A DNA stretch of 16,754 nucleotides, taken from contig DATLAN010000128.1 in the NCBI GenBank assembly GCA_035527455.1, forward strand, positions 1 to 16,754, written 5' to 3'. The notes beneath the pieces were generated by a model, which was not told the DNA's origin, searched no databases, and saw only the letters and a program-made list of their open reading frames with translations. This stretch comes from DATLAN01 sp035527455 (GTDB lineage: Bacteria; Planctomycetota; Planctomycetia; Pirellulales; Thermoguttaceae). Shown here piece after piece: positions 7,580 through 13,973 of this stretch. Numbering within the stretch: the stretch's first letter is position 1; each line of letters starts with the position of its first letter. The position numbers and the translations under genes are program-made.

Positions 7580-8899
7580 CTAGTCCTCCAACATCACGCG
7601 CTCGCGGAACGCGCTGGACGGCAAACGCACGCCGGCCGCTTCCAGCCGGCTCATGAACGTGGGCCGCACGCCGGTGGCGATGAACCGCCCGTACGCCCGA
7701 CCCGTTTCGTCGATCCCCACGCGATCGAACTTGTAAATATCCTGCATCACCACCGTGTCCTGCTCCATCCCCACGACTTCGGTGATTTGGGTGATTTTCC
7801 GCAGTCCGCCCTGGAGCCGGTTGGACTGCACGATCAGGTCGACGGCACTGGCGATCTGCGCGCGCATCGCCTTCAGCGGCAGATCGAAGCCGGCCATCAT
7901 GATCATGGTTTCCATCCGTGCGATGCAGTCGCGCGGCGTGTTGGCGTGGGTGGTGGTCAGCGAGCCTTCGTGACCGGTGTTCATCGCCTGGAGCATGTCG
8001 AGCGTTTCCGGACCGCGGCATTCGCCGATGATGATGCGTTCCGGCCGCATGCGCAGCGCGTTGCGGACCAGGTCGGTCGCGGTGATGGCCCCTTTGCCTT
8101 CGATGTTGGCGGGCCGGGTTTCCAGCCGCACCACGTGGTCTTGTTGCAGTTGGAGTTCGGCCGCGTCCTCGATGGTCACGATCCGGTCCGAGTTGGAAAT
8201 GAAACTCGACAGCGTATTCAACAGCGTCGTCTTGCCCGATCCGGTACCTCCGGAGATGATGATGTTCAGCCGGGCCTTGATCGCGCCCTCCAGGAGCATC
8301 ACCATTTCGGGCGTGAACGCCTTGAAGTTCAACAGGTCTTCCAGCTTCAACGGATTGGCCCCGAATCGGCGGATGGAAACGGCCGCTCCATCCAAGGCCA
8401 GCGGGGGAATGATGGCGTTGAAACGCGACCCGTCGATCATCCGGGCGTCGACCATCGGGCAGGTTTCGTCGACCCGGCGTCCCACTTTGGAGATGATCCG
8501 GTCGATGATCTGCATGAGGTGGTCGTTGTTGCGGAACGTGACGCTCGTCTTTTCCATCTTCCCGCGACGCTCGCAGTAGATGCTCTTCGGACCGTTGATC
8601 AGGATGTCGCTGATCGAGGGGTCTTTCAGAAGCATCTCCAGCGGTCCCAAACCGAACGTCTCGTCGAGGACCTCCGAGATCAGCCGCTCCCGTTCGGCTC
8701 GGTTCAGCAGGGTGTCTTGCGTATCGCAAAGGTGCTCGACGACCAGGCGGATCTCGTGCCGCAGCTTGTCGCCTTCGAGTTCTCCCACCCTGGTCAGATC
8801 GAGCTTGTCGACGAGCTTGCTGTGGATGCGTTGCTTCAGTTGCTCGAAGCTGTCCTCTTTCGACTCCGGCTGCCGTAGAGCGGTGGTTGATTTCGCCAT
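7580..8899 (-). CDS. cpaF: Tad pilus / type IV secretion ATPase CpaF (TadA)
   Basis: A 439-residue cytoplasmic secretion ATPase that powers assembly of a Tad/Flp pilus. Landmarks in order are the N-terminal domain with FGLGPLEMLLKDPSISDILING (82-103), Walker A SGGTGSGKTT (216-225), an Asp-box around IVTIEDAAEL (240-249), Walker B RIIIGECRGPE (288-298, Glu293) and the His-box MNTGHEGSLTTTHAN (306-320). All catalytic positions are present. Length matches CpaF-family proteins. I chose ATG 8899 because the family similarity begins there. The frame stays open upstream to 9331, but that stretch overlaps the divergent gene and does not look like protein. The ribosome-binding site before ATG 8899 is weak. 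It is the first gene of the minus-strand Tad operon. I found no convincing sigma-70 promoter between 8900 and 9193. Confidence 0.95.
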   Translation of the reverse strand: MAKSTTALRQPESKEDSFEQLKQRIHSKLVDKLDLTRVGELEGDKLRHEIRLVVEHLCDTQDTLLNRAERERLISEVLDETFGLGPLEMLLKDPSISDILINGPKSIYCERRGKMEKTSVTFRNNDHLMQIIDRIISKVGRRVDETCPMVDARMIDGSRFNAIIPPLALDGAAVSIRRFGANPLKLEDLLNFKAFTPEMVMLLEGAIKARLNIIISGGTGSGKTTLLNTLSSFISNSDRIVTIEDAAELQLQQDHVVRLETRPANIEGKGAITATDLVRNALRMRPERIIIGECRGPETLDMLQAMNTGHEGSLTTTHANTPRDCIARMETMIMMAGFDLPLKAMRAQIASAVDLIVQSNRLQGGLRKITQITEVVGMEQDTVVMQDIYKFDRVGIDETGRAYGRFIATGVRPTFMSRLEAAGVRLPSSAFRERVMLED

Positions 8900-9193
8900 G
8901 GGAAGGTGCCGTTCAATGGACTCGGGTTTCTCGCCTGGGCGAGCAGATCGCCGCCGCCGGGGAGCGCGTGCGCCGAGCCCGTCGACCCGCGGCTCGGAAA
9001 CGCCCAGAAAAGCATAGCTTACGGATGGCGGCAACCGCGGGGACTGGGCGGCGAATACGCCATTCGAGACACGGACCGGCTGCAACGATATTGAGGGCTG
9101 ACCGGAGCAGGCAAGGAGGTCTGGACAAACTCGTCGGGATAGGGGAATATGAGTGGAGCGTAGTAATGGAAGAAAAATGCAATCGGGCCGCCC

Positions 9194-9889
9194 ATGGACT
9201 TCGATATCGACAGTCTGGCCGCTTACCTGCACCTGACCCCCCAGCAGGTCGATCGCCTGGCCAATCGCGGCCGGCTTCCCGGACGACGGGTCGCCGGCAA
9301 GTGGAAGTTCGCCAAGGCAGAGATCCACCATTGGCTGGAGGAACAGATCGGATTGTCGGACGAGGGCGAGCTGGTCGAGGTCGAAAGCGTGTTGCAGCGC
9401 TCGGCCGGTACCCGCCGGGAAGAGGAGATCTGCCTCGCCAAGATGCTACCCCTGGAAGCCATTGCCGTCCCCCTGAAAGCCAGGACCCGCAACTCGGTCA
9501 TCACCAGGATGGTCGAACTGGCGGCCGGCACGGGCTGGCTGTGGGACCCGGCGAAGATGATCGAGGCCGTCCGATTGCGCGAAGAGATGCAGCCGACGGC
9601 CCTGGAAACCGGTGTGGCCCTGTTGCACCCCCGTCGGCCCATGGCGCGGATCCTCAGCCAGCCGTTCTTGGCCCTGGGGCGGACCACCACCAGCATCCCC
9701 TTCGGCGCGGGGGTACCGTTGACCGACGTCTTCTTCCTGATCTGTTCGACCCAAGACCGTGGCCACCTGCGTGCCTTGGCGCGGCTCAGCCGCGTGCTCA
9801 CCTTGCCGGGTTTCCTCGACGCGATCCGTCAAGTGCCCGACGCCAAGGCCGCACACCAACTGATCGCCGAGAGCGAAACGAAACTGTAG
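9194..9889 (+). CDS. Excisionase-type HTH fused to PTS IIA (PtsN-like) domain
   Basis: A 231-residue cytoplasmic protein. Residues 5-53 form a short MerR/excisionase-type HTH (SLAAYLHLTPQQVDRLANRG, then RRVAGKWKFAKAEIHHWL, ending in the usual wing). Residues 80-225 resemble a PTS EIIA domain of the fructose/PtsN type. GVALLHPRRP at 140-149 aligns with GIAIPHGKL of PtsN, so His145 is the predicted phosphorylation site. His191 (GHLRALARLSRVL) matches the second conserved His. The expected role is a transcription regulator whose activity depends on PTS phosphorylation; no EIIB or EIIC gene is nearby. It is transcribed away from the Tad operon. It is followed after 12 bases by the receiver-like gene, so the two form an operon. 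ATG 9194 is the start that keeps the HTH intact; no strong ribosome-binding site precedes it. The fold is well supported; the regulated target is unknown. Confidence 0.85.
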   Translation: MDFDIDSLAAYLHLTPQQVDRLANRGRLPGRRVAGKWKFAKAEIHHWLEEQIGLSDEGELVEVESVLQRSAGTRREEEICLAKMLPLEAIAVPLKARTRNSVITRMVELAAGTGWLWDPAKMIEAVRLREEMQPTALETGVALLHPRRPMARILSQPFLALGRTTTSIPFGAGVPLTDVFFLICSTQDRGHLRALARLSRVLTLPGFLDAIRQVPDAKAAHQLIAESETKL

Positions 9890-9901
9890 GGTTCAGGGTT
9901 C

Positions 9902-10699
9902 GTGCCGGACATCACCATCCTGCTGCTGGGCGACACCGATCGATCCGAATATTGCCAGGCCCGCGACGCCTTGACTCGCTCGGGTCGCGTGATCGGGTTT
10001 CCTCGGCCGGAGGCGGCTGAAGCCGCACTCGAACAACGCCGCCTTGTGCCCGACGTGATTGTCGTCGCCCGGTCGTATCCTGACCAGTTCTCCTACGAGG
10101 CGATCGATCGCCTGCGGCGTCTGGCCCCGTTGGCCCGCGTGTTGGTGCTCTTGGGAAGTTGGTGCGAAGGTGAGATGCGAACGGGTCAACCGTGGCCGGG
10201 CGTCGTCCGCACGTACTGGCACCAATGGCCCCCGCGAAGCGCACAGCAGTTCGATCGCATGGGTCGGGGTGCTCGCTGCGCGTGGGCGCTGCCGGTGACG
10301 GCCACCGAAGAGGAGCGGTTGCTGTTGACGGCCGAAGAACCGGTGGCGGACCGGCAGGGCCTGATCGCCATCCACGCGCGTTCCTTCGAGATGGCCGACT
10401 GGCTCTCGGCCGCCTGCCGCAGTTGCGGCCTGTCGACCGTCTGGCTGCGTCCCCCGCGTCCCGCGCGGGTGGAAGGCCCGACGGCCGTGCTCTTCGACGG
10501 TTCGGACGGCCGCGACGGGGAAGTCCGAGAGATCGAACGTCTCTCCACTTTATTCGCCCCCGCCCCGGTGATCGCCCTGTTGGACTTCCCCCGCATTGAA
10601 ACCTACCGCCGCCTACTGGACGCCGGTGCCGCGGCGGTCGTCTCCAAGCCGTTTCACATCGAGGACCTGTTCTGGGAATTGGATCGGGCGACGGGTTGA
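9902..10699 (+). CDS. Protein with two degenerate response-regulator receiver domains
   Basis: A 265-residue soluble protein. Residues 4-85 follow the receiver-domain pattern (TILLLGD, then PDVIVVARSYPDQFSYEAIDRLRRL, then ARVLVLLG). The phospho-acceptor position is Ala56 instead of Asp, so this half should not be phosphorylated. Residues 153-263 form a second receiver-like half, with TAVLFDGSD (Asp199 or Asp202 as possible acceptors), VIALLDF and AAAVVSKPF containing Lys249, the usual conserved Lys. The linker contains GSWCEGE and YWHQWPP, which fit no domain I know. No output domain is visible, so it may act by protein-protein contact, perhaps with the HTH-IIA protein encoded 12 bases upstream. 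The start is GTG 9902 with AGGG five bases upstream. Receiver fold: likely. Function: not known. Confidence 0.8.
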   Translation: MPDITILLLGDTDRSEYCQARDALTRSGRVIGFPRPEAAEAALEQRRLVPDVIVVARSYPDQFSYEAIDRLRRLAPLARVLVLLGSWCEGEMRTGQPWPGVVRTYWHQWPPRSAQQFDRMGRGARCAWALPVTATEEERLLLTAEEPVADRQGLIAIHARSFEMADWLSAACRSCGLSTVWLRPPRPARVEGPTAVLFDGSDGRDGEVREIERLSTLFAPAPVIALLDFPRIETYRRLLDAGAAAVVSKPFHIEDLFWELDRATG

Positions 10700-10780
10700 T
10701 GCTGCCGCGGAGGATTGAGTTCGCGGGACGTATGGAACGTATTTGTCCGACAACGAGTTGCGTCAGTTTCGGTGCGTTGT

Positions 10781-10885
10781 GTTTAGCGGGCGGGCTTGCC
10801 CGCCGTTGTGGACGCCGCGTTTCTCTGCCCGAGCACCGGCGGGCAAGCCCGCCCGGGCAACGGCGGGCAAGCCCGCCCGCTAAAC
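10781..10885. repeat. 28-bp perfect inverted repeat between convergent genes
   Basis: The left arm is 10781-10808 (starting GTTTAGCGGGCGGGCTTGCC) and the right arm is 10858-10885. They are exact reverse complements over 28 bases, separated by 49 bases. A third copy of the 19-base core CGGCGGGCAAGCCCGCCCG lies at 10837-10855, 24 bases before the core of the right arm (10861-10879). Each core is itself nearly palindromic. The element lies between two convergent genes and could act as a bidirectional terminator, although there is no T-run. The right arm overlaps the last codon and the TAG stop of the peptidase gene at 10880. Confidence 0.85.
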
Positions 10886-11653
10886 GTCGACTTCCTGCAA
10901 CCCTGCACAGTAGTACTCAACGACGATGTCCTCCACCTCCGTCCGCAGGATCTCCCGCTTCCAGCCTTCTTCGTGGACCGGCCAGCCTTGGATGGTCCGG
11001 GGACCTTCGTACGCCTGCTGAGGACGATTGGCCGCGTGAACGGCTCGCCAGCACTGTATCTCGACGGACGAGGGCGGCGGAACCCGGCCGGGAAGGTTGC
11101 TGCGGCGGAAATACAACTCTTGGTGGTCGAAGATGCTGATGATCACCGGCGGACCACACTCCAACATGCGGCGGGCGATCAGCTCGTGGCTGGCCGTCGC
11201 GTAGCGGGACTTCAACTCCACCAGGTCCCAACCGCAATCCACCGCGTCGGCCGCAAACCATTCGGTGGGCAACAGCAGGCGGCCGGCCAGGTGATTGGCC
11301 GCCGTTTCTCGGGCGTTGGGTCCGGCCTCGCGAGGATCGACGCCCAAGTGCGCGAACACCCGGCGGGCCGCGTGCTCGCCGATCTCGTGAGCCACGGCCC
11401 ATTGCCGCCGTTCCGCCCGAGGATCGGGCCGCAACAGGATCGTGGCCCGCGGTCGCCGCCGGCCGCGGCCGGCGAGGCGGACGTAACGCGCCCGGCCCCG
11501 CTGCCGGTCGTCCAGGGCCACGGCGATTCCCAGCGCCCGGGCCACTTCGAACGCATCGACCGGCGGGCCCTCCACGCCGGCTTCGGCCAGCACCTGCCAA
11601 GCCACGGCGTCCAGGCCGGCGGCCAGTTCCTCCGGAACGATTTCGGCAAGCAT
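10880..11653 (-). CDS. ImmA/IrrE-family zinc metallopeptidase
   Basis: A 257-residue cytoplasmic protein of the ImmA/IrrE family. WAVAHEIGEHAAR contains the HExxH zinc motif (His89, Glu90, His93). ETAANHLAGRLLLP at 116-129 provides the downstream Glu116 ligand and the helix typical of the family. These peptidases cleave or inactivate a partner repressor and are often paired with an Xre-type regulator. Here no HTH domain is fused and no Xre gene is adjacent, so the target is unknown. Residues 165-257 have no domain I recognise. The start is ATG 11653, with AGGAG eight bases upstream and a strong promoter match at 11687-11714. The stop codon is part of an inverted repeat, so the last residues may not be native. 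It is convergent with the receiver-like gene. Confidence 0.85.
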   Translation of the reverse strand: MLAEIVPEELAAGLDAVAWQVLAEAGVEGPPVDAFEVARALGIAVALDDRQRGRARYVRLAGRGRRRPRATILLRPDPRAERRQWAVAHEIGEHAARRVFAHLGVDPREAGPNARETAANHLAGRLLLPTEWFAADAVDCGWDLVELKSRYATASHELIARRMLECGPPVIISIFDHQELYFRRSNLPGRVPPPSSVEIQCWRAVHAANRPQQAYEGPRTIQGWPVHEEGWKREILRTEVEDIVVEYYCAGLQEVDV

Positions 11654-11670
11654 GGGATGGGCTCCTGGAA

Positions 11671-11692
11671 AAGTGTACTAGTGTATAGTATA
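11671..11692. promoter_or_regulatory. Tandem TAGTRTA heptamers over the peptidase promoter
   Basis: Two adjacent heptamers TAGTGTA (11679-11685) and TAGTATA (11686-11692) follow a degenerate copy AAGTGTA (11671-11677). They cover the -10 hexamer and the predicted transcription start of the ImmA/IrrE-like gene. That position suits a repressor-binding site. The repeat pattern is seen directly; the function is inference. Confidence 0.4.
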
Positions 11693-11714
11693 CCACGGAA
11701 ACCGCCGCTTGCAA
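11687..11714 (-). promoter_or_regulatory. Sigma-70-like promoter of the ImmA/IrrE-like gene
   Basis: On the minus strand, TTGCAA (11714-11709, four of six) lies 16 bases from TATACT (11692-11687, five of six to TATAAT). Transcription would start near 11680, giving a leader of about 27 bases that contains the AGGAG ribosome-binding site. Confidence 0.5.
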
Positions 11715-11773
11715 CCGGTCGAATCGGGCCACTTGGGTTCCGCGCGGAAATACCCCGTACCTTCTTTCAGCGA

Positions 11774-11850
11774 GGGTGGCACGCCCTGAGGAACGAAGGG
11801 CGTGGAAAACCTGCCCAACCACGCCCTTCGTTCCTCAGAGCGTGCCACCC
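11774..11850. repeat. Long inverted repeat, 32-bp arms with one mismatch
   Basis: The left arm is 11774-11805 (GGGTGGCACGCCCTGAGGAA and on). The right arm is 11819-11850. They pair over 32 bases with a single mismatch around a 13-base loop. The element lies in the divergent spacer between the peptidase gene and rimO, so it is not a terminator for either. It looks like a miniature dispersed repeat. No open frame or target duplication is visible. Confidence 0.85.
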
Positions 11851-11879
11851 AATTGGGCAAGTCCTTTCTGAGCTGAACC

Positions 11880-11908
11880 TTACCGTTTCGGCAACATCGG
11901 GATAGAAT
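11880..11908 (+). promoter_or_regulatory. Promoter candidate for rimO predicting a leaderless mRNA
   Basis: TTACCG (11880-11885, three of six) and TAGAAT (11903-11908, five of six) are 17 bases apart. Transcription starting seven bases past the -10 would begin at 11915, the A of the rimO ATG. No ribosome-binding site precedes that ATG, which fits a leaderless message. The -35 match is weak. Confidence 0.35.
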
Positions 11909-11914
11909 GGGACG

Positions 11915-13258
11915 ATGCCCCCTCGAAAAGCCGCCTACGCCCTGGTCAGTCTCGGCTGCCCCAAGAATCTCGTCGACAGCGAGCGGATGGCCGGCCTGTT
12001 GCGCGACAGCGACTACCGCCTTGTGAAGGATCCGGCGGGGGCCGATTTCGTGGTGATCAATACCTGCGGGTTCATAGGCGACGCCCGGGAGGAGTCGTAC
12101 GAGACGATCCGCGAGATGCTCGATCTGAAGCGACGGGGGCGGTTGCGGGGGGTGATCGTGGCCGGGTGCTTGGCCGAACGAGAAAAGGAATCCCTCCTTC
12201 AGAAGTATCCGGCTATCGACCAAGTGGTCGGCGTCTTCGCTCGGGAGGAGATCACCGCGGCGGCCGGTCGCCTGATGGGAGATCTCGGCCAAGAGAGAGC
12301 CGTTTTCCGGCCGGCGCCCAGCCGACCCCTGCCGGACGGCAACCGCCTTCGGATTACTCCCCGGCATGTGGCGTTTCTGAAGATCGCCGAAGGCTGCCAC
12401 CGCCTGTGCAGCTTCTGCACGATCCCCAAGATTAGGGGGCCGTATGCCAGCAAGCCGATCGAAGAGGTCGTCTCCGAGGCCGAGGAGCTGGCGGCCGACG
12501 GCGTGCGAGAACTGGTGCTGGTGGCCCAGGACACCAGTTCTTATGGCCAGGATCTTTACGGCCGGCCGCGTCTGGCCGAACTGCTCGCCCGGCTGGAGGA
12601 AGTGGGCGGCCTGGCCTGGATCCGTCCGATGTATCTCTACCCGATGCACATCACGGACGAGCTGATCGACGTGATCGCTTCGGCCGGGAAGGTTCTCCCC
12701 TACCTGGACATGCCGCTGCAACACGTCAGCGACGAGGTGCTGCGCGGTATGCGGCGGCAGGTCAATCGGCGGCAGACCGAGCGGCTGATCGACCGGCTTC
12801 GCCAGCGGATCGCAGGGCTGGTCCTCCGCACGACCCTGATGACCGGTTTCCCCGGCGAAACGGACGTGCATTTCGACGAACTCTTGGATTTCGTGCGCCG
12901 GCGGCGTTTCGAGCGGGTGGGGGTTTTTGCCTACTCCGAGGAGCCGGGGACCTCCGCCGTGAATCTGCCGGACAAGGTGCCCGAGGAAGTGAAGGCCGCC
13001 CGACGCGATCGGCTGATGGCTGCGCAACAGGAGATCGCCTTCGCCTGGAACGCGTCTCAGGTGGGACGGAGGGCGGACGTGATCGTCGACCGTGATATTC
13101 CCGGCGAGGAAAACGCCTGGATAGGCAGGACCTACGCCGACGCTCCCGAGGTGGACGGCGTGGTCTACGTGACCGGTGACGGCCTGGCGGTCGGAGAAAT
13201 CGTTCCTTGTGAGATTGTCGCCGCCCACGATTATGATCTAATAGGGGCAGCGCAGTAG
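11915..13258 (+). CDS. rimO: Ribosomal protein S12 methylthiotransferase RimO
   Basis: A 447-residue radical SAM enzyme that adds a methylthio group to the conserved Asp of ribosomal protein S12. The N-terminal MTTase domain opens with ALVSLGCPKNLVDSE, the RimO signature, and supplies cluster ligands Cys15, Cys51 and Cys85. The radical SAM cluster is CHRLCSFC, with Cys161, Cys165 and Cys168. A radical SAM barrel follows to about residue 370, then a C-terminal TRAM domain (about 380-447, ending in IVPCEIVAAHDYDLIGAA). Length and domain order are normal. ATG 11915 is the only sensible start. No ribosome-binding site precedes it, and the promoter match would give a leaderless message. The stop codon is the first three bases of a 22-base tandem repeat. 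The pgsA gene follows after 51 bases on the same strand. Confidence 0.97.
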   Translation: MPPRKAAYALVSLGCPKNLVDSERMAGLLRDSDYRLVKDPAGADFVVINTCGFIGDAREESYETIREMLDLKRRGRLRGVIVAGCLAEREKESLLQKYPAIDQVVGVFAREEITAAAGRLMGDLGQERAVFRPAPSRPLPDGNRLRITPRHVAFLKIAEGCHRLCSFCTIPKIRGPYASKPIEEVVSEAEELAADGVRELVLVAQDTSSYGQDLYGRPRLAELLARLEEVGGLAWIRPMYLYPMHITDELIDVIASAGKVLPYLDMPLQHVSDEVLRGMRRQVNRRQTERLIDRLRQRIAGLVLRTTLMTGFPGETDVHFDELLDFVRRRRFERVGVFAYSEEPGTSAVNLPDKVPEEVKAARRDRLMAAQQEIAFAWNASQVGRRADVIVDRDIPGEENAWIGRTYADAPEVDGVVYVTGDGLAVGEIVPCEIVAAHDYDLIGAAQ

Positions 13259-13299
13259 CCGCTCGCGGCTTCGCAAATAGCCGCTTGCGGCTTCGCAAC
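13256..13299. repeat. Two tandem 22-bp hairpin repeats between rimO and pgsA
   Basis: Two units lie head to tail, 13256-13277 and 13278-13299, each beginning TAGCCGCTYGCGGCTTCGCA. They differ by C/T at one position and in the last base. Each unit contains AGCCGC and GCGGCT separated by two bases, a 6-bp stem. The TAG of the first unit is the rimO stop codon. The array ends just at the GAGGA ribosome-binding site of pgsA. Confidence 0.8.
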
Positions 13300-13309
13300 G
13301 AGGACCGAC

Positions 13310-13948
13310 ATGGCAACCAATTCCCCCACCACCAACCGCACCTTGGCGACCGTCTTCAATCTGCCCAACCAGTTGTCCGCCGTGCGGCTGATCCTGGCCG
13401 TGGTCTTGTTCTGCTTCATCGCCAACGGCTTCTACCTGACCGGCATGGTGCTGTTTCTGATCGCGGCGAGCACGGACTGGCTGGACGGGTTCTTCGCCCG
13501 GCGGTACGGCCAGGTCACCACGCTGGGCCGGATTCTCGACCCGTTCGCCGACAAGGTGATCATCTGCGGCACGTTCATCTATCTTGCGGCCGTGCCCACC
13601 ATGGCGAAAGATCCGCTGGGCGTGAAGGCGTGGATGGTGGTCGTGATCGTGGGGCGGGAGTTGCTGGTGACGGCGCTGCGGAGTTACATCGAGGAGAAAG
13701 GGGGCGATTTCTCGGCGAAGATGGCCGGCAAGCTGAAGATGGTGTTGCAGTGCGTGGCCGCCGCCGTGGGTTTGTACTATCTGCACTCGATCGCGATCGT
13801 CGACGAAGTGGCCACTCGCCAGCCCGCCGATTGGTGCCGCTGGCTGCTGGCCGGCTCGGTCTGGTCGGCGGTGGCGTTGACGGTCTACTCCGGCATCGTC
13901 TACATCGCCGCGGCCGTGAAGCTGCTGCGGTCGCAATCTGAAATCTGA
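13310..13948 (+). CDS. pgsA: CDP-diacylglycerol--glycerol-3-phosphate 3-phosphatidyltransferase
   Basis: A 212-residue integral membrane enzyme that makes phosphatidylglycerophosphate, the committed step to phosphatidylglycerol and cardiolipin. The CDP-alcohol phosphotransferase motif DGxxARxxxxxxxxGxxxDxxxD is complete: Asp59-Gly60, Ala63-Arg64, Gly73, Asp77, Asp81. Asp56 also precedes it. The N-terminal NLPNQLSAVRLILA is typical of PgsA. Membrane segments are visible at about 25-39, 42-55, 82-98, 107-124, 144-160 and 178-205. ATG 13310 has GAGGA about six bases upstream. Membership of the family is certain. PgsA rather than a related CDP-alcohol transferase is the best reading, from length and the N-terminus. 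The last four residues and the stop codon are encoded by a 7-base tandem repeat. Confidence 0.93.
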   Translation: MATNSPTTNRTLATVFNLPNQLSAVRLILAVVLFCFIANGFYLTGMVLFLIAASTDWLDGFFARRYGQVTTLGRILDPFADKVIICGTFIYLAAVPTMAKDPLGVKAWMVVVIVGRELLVTALRSYIEEKGGDFSAKMAGKLKMVLQCVAAAVGLYYLHSIAIVDEVATRQPADWCRWLLAGSVWSAVALTVYSGIVYIAAAVKLLRSQSEI

Positions 13949-13968
13949 AATCTGAAATCCCAAATCCT
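13935..13968. repeat. Tandem 7-bp AATCTGA repeat at the pgsA stop
   Basis: Three exact copies of AATCTGA (13935-13955) are followed by AATCCCA and AATCCT. The pgsA frame reads into the array and stops at the TGA of the second copy. The same words reappear at 16411-16437 just past another gene. Confidence 0.85.
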
Positions 13969-13973
13969 CTCCC

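Noticed and set aside
6590..8878. 762-residue plus-strand and 771-residue minus-strand frames across the Tad genes
   Set aside because: High GC keeps alternative frames open; both translations are repetitive Arg/His/Gly-rich and lack domains, while cpaF, tadB and tadC are certain.
8900..9331. N-terminal extension of CpaF by 144 residues
   Set aside because: The added segment overlaps the divergent HTH-IIA gene in antisense and has no similarity to CpaF; the family N-terminus begins at ATG 8899.
11678..13228. 516-residue minus-strand frame opposite rimO
   Set aside because: Antisense to a textbook rimO; no domain and no plausible start.
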